Notes: generated by a model from the letters alone, not told the origin. Shown: positions 1 through 5,791, counted from the first letter of the stretch. The stretch is DNA of 6,281 nucleotides from Actinomycetales bacterium (GCA_024641895.1 JAHECE010000098.1:3345-9625), one strand, 5' to 3'. Numbers and translations: made by a program.

Positions 1-2143
1 CCGTCAGGCCCTGCTCGGCGGCGTCGGCGGCGTTGACCAGGACGACGCGGCGGTCGTTGTGGATGCCGCGGTAGCGGTCGTCGTCGCCGTAGACGGTGGT
101 GTTGAACTGGTCGTGGCTGCGGATGGTCATCATCGTCAGGGAGCCCGGGAGCCGCTCGTGGGGCTCGATCGGATAGGCGGTCAGGACGGCGCGCCCGTCC
201 CGAAGGGCGAAGCTGCCCTCGCGGGGCGGGTTCGGCAGCGCGAACCCGTCGGGCTCCCGGACCCGCTCGTTGTAGGACTCGAAGCCCTCGACGGCCGCCT
301 CGATCAGGTCACGAATCCGGTCGTAGTCCTCGACGAGCCCGTCCCAGTCGACGACGCTCCTGCCACCGAGGGTCGCCGTGGCGAGTCCCGCCACGATCGC
401 CGGCTCGCTGCGCAGTGCACCCGCGATCGGCGCCATCCGGCCCTGCGACCGCTGCACGATCCCCATCGAGTTCTCGCAAGAGACGAACTGGTCACCGGCG
501 GCCTGGACGTCCCGGTCGGTGCGAGCGAGGCACGGCAGGAGCAGTGCTGTCCCGCCCGTCACGACGTGCGAGCGGTTGAGCTTGGTCGAGACCTGGACCG
601 TCAGGCCGACGCGACGCAGGGCCTCGGCCGTGTACGCGGTGTCCGGGGCCGCCGAGAGGAAGTTGCCGCCCATCGCGACGAACACGTCGACGTCGCCGGC
701 GTGCATCGCTCGTATCGAGTCGACGACGTCGAGGCCGTGCCGGCGCGGTGGCTGGAAGCCGACGGCCGAGGCGAGCCGCCCGAGGAACGCCTCCGGCGGC
801 CGCTCCCAGATGCCCATGGTGCGGTCGCCCTGGACGTTGCTGTGCCCTCGGACCGGGCACAGCCCGGCGCCACGGCGGCCGATCGCACCGCGCAGCAGCG
901 CAAGGTTGACGATCTGCTGGATCGTGCCGACGGCGTGCTCGTGCTGGGTCAGCCCCATCGCCCAGCACCAGATGATGCGGTCGGTCCCGGCCAGCAACCG
1001 CGCGAGGGCGGTGACACGCTCCCGGTCGATGCCGGACTCGACCTCGATCGTCTCCCACTCCGTGGCGTCGAGCAGCGTCACGAGGTCGTCGTTGCCACGA
1101 GCGCGCGCAGCGAGGAAGGCGTGGTCGATCGCGGGAACGCCCGCTCGGTCGAGCTCGAGGAGCGCCTTCTGGACGCCGGTGAGCAGGGCGAGGTCGCCCC
1201 CGATCCTGACCGGGAGGAACAGGTCGGCCAGCTCGGTGCCGACCACCGCCCGGCCCCATCGCGTGGGGTGCATGTAGTCCTGCGGGTTGCGGAACCGCAC
1301 GAGGCCGGCCTCGCGCAGCGGGTTGACCGAGACGATCGTCGCGCCCCGCTCGGCCGCGCGCTGGAGCGCCGTCAGCATCCGCGGATGGTTCGTGCCCGGG
1401 TTCTGGCCGACGACGACGATCACGTCGGCATGGTCGAAGTCCTCGAGCAGCACCGTGCCCTTCCCGATCCCGATGGTCGGGCCGAGCGCCGCGCCGGAGG
1501 ACTCGTGGCACAGGTTCGAGCAGTCGGGCAGGTTGTTCGTGCCGTACTCGCGGACGAAGAGCTGGTAGAGGAACGCCGCCTCGTTCGAGGTGCGACCCGA
1601 GGTGTAGAAGACCGCACGGTCCGGGGAGTCGAGCCCCGCGAGCCTGGTACCGACGAGGGCCAACGCGTCGTCCCAGGAGATCGCCTCGTAGCGGTCCCGG
1701 CCGGCGCGCCTGACCATGGGCTCGGCGAGGCGACCGGCGTCGTTCAGCCAGCGGTCGGACTTCGCGGCGAGCTCCTCGGTGGTGAAGCCCGACAGCCACC
1801 TGGCGGTGACGCGGTGCCGGTCGCCGGCGTCCGAGACAGCCTTGGCGCCGTTCTCGCAGAACTCGGCGACCGACCGGTGCCCGGACGGGTCCGGCCACGC
1901 ACACGACGGGCAGTCGAACCCGTGGTGCTGGTTGACGTCCCGCAGGAGGGGCAGTCCCCGCCGCAGACCGGCGCGGAGCACCACGTGCCGCGCCGTGGCC
2001 GCGAGCGCGGGCACGCCGGCGGCGACCTCGTCGACGCCGTGCACCACCAGGTGGCTGCGCTCGGGGACGGGCGTGAGCGACGCCGGCTCGGGGGCGCCGT
2101 CGGGCCCCACTCCCCTCGCAGGCACGGCTTCGGGGTCGCTCAC
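1..2143 (-). CDS. FdhF/YdeP-family molybdopterin oxidoreductase (formate dehydrogenase alpha-like), 3' end outside window
   Basis: Predicted bis-MGD molybdenum enzyme related to formate dehydrogenase H and E. coli YdeP; the physiological substrate is uncertain. The frame is open for 714 codons from GTG 2143 to the window edge. Seen: a family-type N-terminal motif NQHHGFDCPSCAWPDP (Cys78, Cys81) followed by FCENGAK (Cys96). DCSNLCHESSG follows, with Cys212-His213 where FDH-H has its selenocysteine and His. Also present are GQNPGTN (246-252), RGHSNVQGDRTMG (432-444) and, near the C-terminus, IRSHDQFNTT (674-683) of the molybdopterin dinucleotide-binding domain. The classical four-Cys [4Fe-4S] motif is absent, as in this subfamily. 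From memory YdeP has about 760 residues, so roughly 50 are missing. No signal peptide is visible, so it is probably cytoplasmic. The GTG start is chosen because it forms a GTGA overlap with the stop of fdhD. No electron-transfer subunit is seen in the window. Family assignment is secure; formate as substrate is inference. Confidence 0.93.
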   Translation of the reverse strand, partial: MSDPEAVPARGVGPDGAPEPASLTPVPERSHLVVHGVDEVAAGVPALAATARHVVLRAGLRRGLPLLRDVNQHHGFDCPSCAWPDPSGHRSVAEFCENGAKAVSDAGDRHRVTARWLSGFTTEELAAKSDRWLNDAGRLAEPMVRRAGRDRYEAISWDDALALVGTRLAGLDSPDRAVFYTSGRTSNEAAFLYQLFVREYGTNNLPDCSNLCHESSGAALGPTIGIGKGTVLLEDFDHADVIVVVGQNPGTNHPRMLTALQRAAERGATIVSVNPLREAGLVRFRNPQDYMHPTRWGRAVVGTELADLFLPVRIGGDLALLTGVQKALLELDRAGVPAIDHAFLAARARGNDDLVTLLDATEWETIEVESGIDRERVTALARLLAGTDRIIWCWAMGLTQHEHAVGTIQQIVNLALLRGAIGRRGAGLCPVRGHSNVQGDRTMGIWERPPEAFLGRLASAVGFQPPRRHGLDVVDSIRAMHAGDVDVFVAMGGNFLSAAPDTAYTAEALRRVGLTVQVSTKLNRSHVVTGGTALLLPCLARTDRDVQAAGDQFVSCENSMGIVQRSQGRMAPIAGALRSEPAIVAGLATATLGGRSVVDWDGLVEDYDRIRDLIEAAVEGFESYNERVREPDGFALPNPPREGSFALRDGRAVLTAYPIEPHERLPGSLTMMTIRSHDQFNTTVYGDDDRYRGIHNDRRVVLVNAADAAEQGLT
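2140..2143 (-). promoter_or_regulatory. GTGA start/stop overlap coupling fdhD to the oxidoreductase
   Basis: On the minus strand the bases GTGA hold both the TGA stop of fdhD (2142-2140) and the GTG start of the oxidoreductase (2143-2141). Only a weak AGGT lies upstream as a ribosome binding site. Re-initiation by ribosomes finishing fdhD is therefore the likely route of translation, and it would tie enzyme output to its maturation factor. Confidence 0.75.
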
Positions 2144-3015
2144 GTTGCCGACCTGCGCTCGCCGGTCGCGACGGAGGACCGGATCCGTTCGGGACCGGTG
2201 TAGACGTTCACCCGGTCGGGGCGCAGGAACCCGGCCAGCGTGATGCCGAACGTGGCCGCGACCTCGACCGCGAGCGACGACGGCGCACCGATCGCCGCGA
2301 CCACCGGCACCCGGGCCACGACCGCCTTCGCGAGCAGCTCGTAGGACGCCCGGCCCGAGAGCACGAGCACGGAGTCGTTCCACGGCAGGTCGTCGTCGAG
2401 CAGCGCGGCCCCGACGAGCTTGTCGAGCGCGTTGTGGCGACCGACGTCCTCGCGCAGCGCGATCAGGTCCCCCATGGCGGTGAACCTGGCCGCGGCATGC
2501 AGTCCGCCGGTCGCGTCGAAGGCATCCTGAAGGCCGCGCAGGGTCGCCGGCATCCGCACCAAGGCCTCGAGATCGACGGCCGGCCCGTGGTCGATCGGCG
2601 CCAGCCCCCGGTCCTCGAGGGCGTCGAGGCTGGCGCGGCCGCAGACCCCGCACGCCGAGGTCATCACCCCGCGGCGGTCGAGGTGCCCGAGGTCGGGCAG
2701 CCGGGCGGCCGCGAGCGTCACGGTGACGGCGTTGCGGTGCTGGGCCTCGTCGGTCACGCACCATGACACGTCGTAGACGTCCCGCCGGGTGGCGACGACG
2801 CCCTCGGCGACCAGCCAACCGACCGCCAGCTCGAAGTCGTCGCCCGGCGTCCGCATGGTCGTGACGAGGTCGACGACCCTGCCGTCACCCGCCGCCAACC
2901 GGATCGCCAGCGGCTCCTCGACCGCGAGCGCATCGGGCCGTTCCGTCGTCCGACCGGCTGCGACGACGCGCACCAGGGTCGGCGTGGTCCGCCCGCGCCA
3001 CCCCTCCCGACTCAT
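2140..3015 (-). CDS. fdhD: FdhD, formate dehydrogenase accessory sulfurtransferase
   Basis: FdhD takes sulfur from a cysteine desulfurase (IscS in E. coli) and delivers it to the Mo-bis-MGD cofactor of formate dehydrogenases; without it those enzymes are inactive. The 291-residue product has the usual family length and motifs in order: EEPLAIRL (33-40), RTPGDDFELAVGWL (55-68), the catalytic CGVCG with Cys122 and Cys125, TGGLHAAA (169-176), EDVGRHNALDKLVG (189-202), SGRASYELLAKA (220-231) and AIGAPSSLAVEVA (241-253). The ATG at 3015 sits six bases after a TAGGGT hexamer, which suggests a leaderless transcript. It is the first gene of a two-gene unit and overlaps the start of its likely client enzyme. 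I see no defects, and both loop cysteines are present. Cytoplasmic. Confidence 0.97.
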   Translation of the reverse strand: MSREGWRGRTTPTLVRVVAAGRTTERPDALAVEEPLAIRLAAGDGRVVDLVTTMRTPGDDFELAVGWLVAEGVVATRRDVYDVSWCVTDEAQHRNAVTVTLAAARLPDLGHLDRRGVMTSACGVCGRASLDALEDRGLAPIDHGPAVDLEALVRMPATLRGLQDAFDATGGLHAAARFTAMGDLIALREDVGRHNALDKLVGAALLDDDLPWNDSVLVLSGRASYELLAKAVVARVPVVAAIGAPSSLAVEVAATFGITLAGFLRPDRVNVYTGPERIRSSVATGERRSAT

Positions 3016-3021
3016 AGCCAG

Positions 3022-3027
3022 ACCCTA
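3022..3027 (-). promoter_or_regulatory. candidate -10 element (TAGGGT) for leaderless fdhD transcript
   Basis: On the minus strand TAGGGT is followed by six bases (CTGGCT) and then the ATG of fdhD. Actinobacterial -10 boxes follow TAnnnT and usually end about six bases before the transcription start, so transcription would begin at or beside the A of ATG. No convincing -35 element was found. AGGG within the same hexamer could instead act as a ribosome binding site for a longer transcript. Confidence 0.45.
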
Positions 3028-3064
3028 GCCGGACCCCCGGCCAACGCCCTCCCACGCGTCCAGC

Positions 3065-3098
3065 GGCCCGACGGCCGGCGGGCCACGTGCGGTCGACC
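3065..3098. repeat. cluster of palindromes in the divergent promoter gap
   Basis: GGCCCG (3065-3070) pairs with CGGGCC (3079-3084) across eight bases. It is followed by the palindromes CACGTG (3084-3089) and GGTCGACC (3091-3098). The cluster lies midway between the divergent genes and could hold a shared operator. In DNA this GC-rich short palindromes are common by chance, so the call is weak. Confidence 0.25.
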
Positions 3099-3108
3099 AC
3101 CCCGTGCC

Positions 3109-3144
3109 GGTCGGCGCCGCGGTCGGCGTGGCGCTCGGCGCCGG
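3109..3144. repeat. three tandem 12-base repeats upstream of the HTH_42 gene
   Basis: Three adjacent 12-base units share the core TCGGCG: GGTCGGCGCCGC (3109-3120), then GGTCGGCGTGGC (3121-3132) and GCTCGGCGCCGG (3133-3144). The array ends immediately before the TTCAAT hexamer that is the candidate -10 box of the downstream gene, so it covers the -13 to -48 interval of that promoter. It could be a regulator array or replication slippage in non-coding DNA. A coding explanation is unlikely because I find no start codon in this frame upstream of 3157. Confidence 0.55.
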
Positions 3145-3150
3145 TTCAAT
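3145..3150 (+). promoter_or_regulatory. candidate -10 element (TTCAAT) for leaderless HTH_42 transcript
   Basis: TTCAAT matches the TATAAT consensus at four of six positions. It is the most AT-rich hexamer in the stretch and lies exactly six bases (GGGGGC) before the GTG start, so transcription would start at that GTG. The only ribosome-binding-like bases, GGGGG, are one base from the start, too close to work normally. This also favours leaderless initiation. Confidence 0.4.
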
Positions 3151-3156
3151 GGGGGC

Positions 3157-4233
3157 GTGGACTCTCCGATCACCGCCGAGCGCCTCGATGCGCAGCTCCT
3201 GAGGGCACCCGATGCGAGGGCGCCCGAAGACGTCGTCGGCCGCCTCCTCGCCGTCCAGGCCCAAGACCCCCGGAGCGCCCGCCTCGCCGTCCGGGCCCGC
3301 AGCACGGGACTCCACGCGGCCGACGTCGACCGGGCGCTCTCCGTGGATCGCAGCCTGGCGATCGGCTGGCTCAACCGCGGGACGCTGCACCTGGTCCTGG
3401 CGCAGGACTACTGGTGGCTGCACGCCCTGACGACCCCGCAGACGCTCACGGGCACCACTCGGCGGCTCGCACAAGAAGGCGTGGGCCCCGCGGCAGCGGA
3501 GCGCGCCATGTCGACCCTGCGCAGGGCGCTGGCCGAAGCCGGCCCGCTGAGCCGCGGCGAGATCGGGTCCCTGCTGGCCTCGGCAGACGTCCCCACGGCC
3601 GGTCAAGCCCTCGTCCACCTGATCAGCCTCGCCTGCTCACGCGGCATCGCCGTCCGCGGGCCGGTGGACGGCGGCTCGTCGGCCGGCCGGTTCGAGCAGC
3701 GCTTCGCCTCAGCCCACGACTGGTTGGGCCCTCCCGCGCACGTGGACCGCGACGTCGCGCTGGCACGGCTCGCGCGCCGCTACCTCGCCGGGCACGGCCC
3801 TGCGGACGACCGCGACCTCGCCACGTGGGCCGGCATCACCCTCGGGGCCGCGCGGGCGGGGCTGCGCTCGATCGCGGGCTCCCTCGTGGACCGGGGCAAC
3901 GGGCTCGCGGCCCTCCGTGCACCGGACGCCGCGCTCGTTGCGCCGCCGCCGCGTCTCCTCGGCTCCTTCGACCCCGTCCTGCTGGGTTGGCGCTCGCGCG
4001 ACGACATCGTCGGGCCGCACGAGACCGCGATCGTGGCTGGGGGCGTGTTCCGCGCGTTCGCCCTCGTGCGGGGACGCGCTGCCGGGCTGTGGCGGATCTC
4101 CGGGGGTCGGGTCGAGGTCGCGCCGGCCGAGCCACTCGATCGGGCGGAGGCACACGGCCTCGAGAGGGAGGCTGCCGACGTCGAGCGATTCCTCGGCCTC
4201 GCAGGCCGTGACCGAAGCGTGTCTTCACCGTGA
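3157..4233 (+). CDS. winged-helix DNA-binding protein, HTH_42 superfamily (AlkZ/YcaQ DNA glycosylase-like)
   Basis: The 358-residue protein belongs to the HTH_42 superfamily. Its characterised members, AlkZ and YcaQ, are DNA glycosylases that unhook interstrand crosslinks or remove bulky alkylated bases. Seen: VQAQDPRSA, with Gln34-x-Gln36 matching the catalytic Q-x-Q motif of the family; LNRGTLHLV (72-80); GPADDRDLATWAGI (214-227), a winged-helix segment; and the C-terminal FDPVLLGWRSRDDI (271-284) followed by GGVFRAFALVRGRAAGLWR (295-313). Length is normal for actinobacterial members. GTG 3157 is taken because it is the first start in frame and leaves the N-terminal helix before the Q-x-Q intact. 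Cytoplasmic, no membrane segments. The gene is divergent from fdhD. Many actinobacterial paralogues are untested, so glycosylase activity is inference; it may only bind DNA. Confidence 0.87.
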   Translation: MDSPITAERLDAQLLRAPDARAPEDVVGRLLAVQAQDPRSARLAVRARSTGLHAADVDRALSVDRSLAIGWLNRGTLHLVLAQDYWWLHALTTPQTLTGTTRRLAQEGVGPAAAERAMSTLRRALAEAGPLSRGEIGSLLASADVPTAGQALVHLISLACSRGIAVRGPVDGGSSAGRFEQRFASAHDWLGPPAHVDRDVALARLARRYLAGHGPADDRDLATWAGITLGAARAGLRSIAGSLVDRGNGLAALRAPDAALVAPPPRLLGSFDPVLLGWRSRDDIVGPHETAIVAGGVFRAFALVRGRAAGLWRISGGRVEVAPAEPLDRAEAHGLEREAADVERFLGLAGRDRSVSSP

Positions 4234-4235
4234 CC

Positions 4236-4272
4236 GGGCTCCAGTGCCATCCTGGGCATGCAGGGGGAGCCC
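4236..4272 (+). terminator. imperfect hairpin after the HTH_42 gene
   Basis: GGGCTCC (4236-4242) pairs with GGAGCCC (4266-4272). Inside the loop TGCC (4245-4248) can pair with GGCA (4255-4258). It begins three bases after the stop codon. There is no T run, which is common for actinobacterial terminators, but the 23-base outer loop makes this a weak candidate. Confidence 0.3.
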
Positions 4273-4294
4273 ACGGGTGGGCCCGACGGGTGCA

Positions 4295-4312
4295 GGGGCG
4301 CCCCCGAGGAGG
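4295..4312 (+). promoter_or_regulatory. strong ribosome binding site beside a GC palindrome
   Basis: AGGAGG (4307-4312), four bases before the GTG at 4317, fixes the start of the lipoprotein gene over the in-frame GTG at 4230. Just upstream the 10-base palindrome GGGGCGCCCC (4295-4304) touches the binding site and could pair in the mRNA or between transcripts. Confidence 0.7.
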
Positions 4313-4316
4313 ACAC

Positions 4317-5198
4317 GTGGCCATTCTCGGCAGAATCTCAGACCGACGAGCCCCTCAGGTCGCTCGCACGGTTGCGGTGTGCCTCGCCGTCGCCGCTCTC
4401 GCCGCGGTGAGCGGCTGCACCACGACGACGCCGGAGCCCGGCCCGAGCGAGCCGACGCCGACCGGATCGAGCACGCCGACCGCGGGCAGCAGCGAGGAGA
4501 CGGCCGTCTACTACACGCTCGACACGCGCACCGGGTTCCGCCTGGCCCGCGAAAGCCGTGACGTCCCCGCCGGCGACGTCGCCACCGGGGCGGTCGAGGC
4601 CATGATCGCGGGCCCGCAAGACCCTGACTACGCAACCACGTGGGACCCCGGCACGACGGTCCTCGGGGTCACCGTCGACGGCGGCGTCGTGTCCGTGGAC
4701 CTCTCCGCGGACGCGCGAACGGCGAACGTCGGTTCCGAGCTCGCGGCGCTGATGATCCAGCAGCTCGTCTACACGGTGACGAGCGCCACCGAGCCGGATG
4801 CCTCGGTCGAGCTGCTGATCGAGGGCGAACCGGCGGGCGAGCTCTGGGGCGCGGTCGTCTGGGACTCCCCCGTCGGACGCGACGATCCGCTCGACGTCGT
4901 GCTGCTCGTCCAGATCGACCAGCCGCGCGAGGGCGCCACCGTGACCTCGCCGGTCACGGTGTCCGGCGAGGCAGTCTCGTTCGAGGCCAACGTGCCGTGG
5001 CGCGTGCTGGACTCGTCGGGCGCCGAGGTGCAGACGGGGAACACGATGACGAGCGACGGCACCGCGATCGCGCCCTTCTCGTTCGATCTCACGCTCGATC
5101 CCGGCACCTGGACGATCGAGATCTCCGAGGACGACCCGTCCGACGGCGCAGCGGGAACGCCGATGACCGACACCCGCACGTTCACGGTGACGGGCTGA
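4317..5198 (+). CDS. secreted lipoprotein with GerMN and Gmad2 domains
   Basis: The 293-residue precursor opens with a basic n-region (Arg6, Arg10, Arg11, Arg17), a hydrophobic stretch at about 18-30 and the lipobox VSGC with Cys34. It should therefore be cleaved by signal peptidase II and anchored on the outer face of the membrane. A Thr/Pro/Ser-rich linker (35-60) follows. Residues about 64-180 fit a GerMN domain (YYTLDTRTGFRLARE, VEAMIAGP, the beta-rich VDGGVVSVDLSADA, and VYTVTS). About 198-292 fit a Gmad2 immunoglobulin-like domain (IDQPREGATVTSPVTVSGEA, VPWRVLDSSG, GTWTIEI, TRTFTV). The two domains are known together in Gram-positive envelope proteins, but their biochemical role is not settled; binding or structural work in the cell wall is likely. 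Starting at 4230 instead would add 29 residues ahead of the signal peptide and ignore the strong ribosome binding site. It is probably its own transcription unit. Confidence 0.9.
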   Translation: MAILGRISDRRAPQVARTVAVCLAVAALAAVSGCTTTTPEPGPSEPTPTGSSTPTAGSSEETAVYYTLDTRTGFRLARESRDVPAGDVATGAVEAMIAGPQDPDYATTWDPGTTVLGVTVDGGVVSVDLSADARTANVGSELAALMIQQLVYTVTSATEPDASVELLIEGEPAGELWGAVVWDSPVGRDDPLDVVLLVQIDQPREGATVTSPVTVSGEAVSFEANVPWRVLDSSGAEVQTGNTMTSDGTAIAPFSFDLTLDPGTWTIEISEDDPSDGAAGTPMTDTRTFTVTG

Positions 5199-5214
5199 GG
5201 ACGGTTCTGCGTCC
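5199..5214 (+). terminator. hairpin directly after the lipoprotein stop
   Basis: GGACG (5199-5203) pairs perfectly with CGTCC (5210-5214) across the loop GTTCTG, starting on the base after the TGA. A short stem without a T run fits a weak actinobacterial terminator for the lipoprotein gene, but it could be chance. Confidence 0.35.
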
Positions 5215-5229
5215 GCGACGGCGCGGGGA

Positions 5230-5286
5230 TGCCGAGTTCCCTCGGTCATCGCCTCCTGGGGCACCGGCCGGAACTCATTCTCGGCA
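5230..5286. repeat. interrupted long inverted repeat in the gap before padR
   Basis: TGCCGAGTTCC (5230-5240) is matched on the right by GGAACTC (5270-5276), then ATT (5277-5279), then CTCGGCA (5280-5286). The left arm can pair either through GAGTTCC/GGAACTC or through TGCCGAG/CTCGGCA. Inside, CCGAG (5232-5236) also pairs with CTCGG (5241-5245). The alternatives are mutually exclusive, so an RNA from here could switch between folds. No known RNA family is recognised. Confidence 0.4.
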
Positions 5287-5341
5287 CGGCCGCCTGGATC
5301 TGCGGGCCGGCTCGCCCCGGCACGCGGCACCGGCTGTCGCG

Positions 5342-5380
5342 GCTCTCGAGAGCGCAGGTCAGCGGTGCGCTCGGCACCGC
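5342..5380. repeat. 12-base palindrome and 7-base-pair inverted repeat upstream of padR
   Basis: GCTCTCGAGAGC (5342-5353) is a perfect palindrome. Nine bases on, GCGGTGC (5362-5368) pairs with GCACCGC (5374-5380) around GCTCG. Both lie 70-110 bases before the padR-like start, where an operator would be expected, and the second is also a good RNA hairpin. Neither resembles the ATGT-N8-ACAT operator of classical PadR, so binding by the neighbouring regulator is only a guess. Confidence 0.4.
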
Positions 5381-5384
5381 ACGA

Positions 5385-5453
5385 ATGACTCAAAATACGC
5401 ACGCACGCTCATTTCAAGGCGTACCTTTGCCCGTGGGGGGTAATACACGATGA
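5385..5453 (+). CDS. possible 22-codon leader ORF overlapping the padR start
   Basis: An ATG at 5385 opens 22 codons ending in TGA 5451-5453, which overlaps the padR-like ATG at 5450 as ATGA. The peptide begins MTQNTHARSF. There is no ribosome binding site ahead of it and codon use is poor for this genome (many A/T third bases), so it may be chance in an AT-richer promoter region. The same frame is open back to an ATG at 5229, also without a good ribosome binding site. Confidence 0.2.
   Translation: MTQNTHARSFQGVPLPVGGNTR
5433..5440 (+). promoter_or_regulatory. ribosome binding site and AT-rich promoter stretch of the padR-like gene
   Basis: GTGGGGGG (5433-5440) lies nine bases before the ATG at 5450 and is the likely, if imperfect, ribosome binding site. 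The preceding stretch, about 5381-5430, is markedly AT-richer than the rest of the window and probably holds the promoter; TACCTT (5422-5427) fits the TAnnnT pattern. TAATAC (5441-5446) looks like a -10 box but is only three bases from the ATG. Confidence 0.45.
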
Positions 5454-5791
5454 ATCGACTGCCAGGCGATCCACGAATCACCGCTTCAATGGAGCGGGTG
5501 ATCGAGGCGATGCGCGCCAACGAGAACGCGGACGGCACCGCTGTGGACATCGGCCGGGCGGCCGGCCTTCCGCCCGGGACCGTCCACCCGATCCTTGCCG
5601 CCCTCGAGGCCGTGGGCTGGATCGAGTCTCGCTGGGAGCCGGTCGACCCGCAGGTCGACGGCAGGCCTCCGCGCCGCCGCTACCGCTTCAGCGGCGAGGG
5701 CGCCCGGTTGAGCAGGCAGGCGGTCGTGCGGGCCCACCGCCCGGCGGCCACCCGCTCCCGCTGGTTCCACCCGGCAGGCTGCGTGGCATGA
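5450..5791 (+). CDS. short PadR-like winged-helix transcriptional regulator
   Basis: The 113-residue protein carries a winged helix of PadR type: AVDIGRAAGLPPGTVHPILAAL (split across about 31-52) supplies the helix-turn-helix, VGWIESRWEP (55-64) follows, and the wing is GRPPRRRYRFSGEGARL (71-87). GRPPRRRYR followed by a (T/S)-x-E/G-G segment is the PadR signature. It has His46 where most PadR proteins have Tyr in G-T-V-Y-P. The N-terminus (DPRITASMERVIEAMRANEN) departs from the usual PadR first helix. Only about 25 residues follow the wing, so the long C-terminal dimerisation domain of classical PadR is absent. It overlaps the next gene by ATGA, so both products are probably made together. 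Autoregulation through the upstream inverted repeats is plausible but unproven. The ligand is unknown. Confidence 0.85.
   Translation: MNRLPGDPRITASMERVIEAMRANENADGTAVDIGRAAGLPPGTVHPILAALEAVGWIESRWEPVDPQVDGRPPRRRYRFSGEGARLSRQAVVRAHRPAATRSRWFHPAGCVA

Noticed and set aside
492..1904. A 470-codon minus-strand open frame inside the oxidoreductase
   Set aside because: It is a shifted frame rich in Arg, Pro and Gly. The motif-bearing frame runs unbroken through the same region, so there is no frameshift to explain.
59..2203. A 714-codon open frame on the plus strand opposite the oxidoreductase
   Set aside because: Its translation is low-complexity, rich in Arg, Val, Asp and Gly, with no recognisable motif. 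The minus-strand frame carries all the molybdopterin enzyme motifs. Long antisense frames are expected in GC-rich genes.
3025..3618. Minus-strand open frame across the divergent gap and the HTH_42 gene start
   Set aside because: It is a shadow of the HTH_42 coding frame. It shows no family motif and would run through both candidate promoters.
4230..4316. Earlier GTG start for the lipoprotein at 4230, overlapping the HTH_42 stop as GTGA
   Set aside because: It adds 29 residues ahead of a well-formed signal peptide. The AGGAGG four bases before GTG 4317 and the lipobox spacing favour the later start.
5441..5449. TAATAC as the -10 box of a leaderless padR-like transcript
   Set aside because: Only three bases separate it from the ATG, whereas a -10 box normally ends about six bases before the transcription start. 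The G-rich ribosome binding site just upstream is a better explanation.
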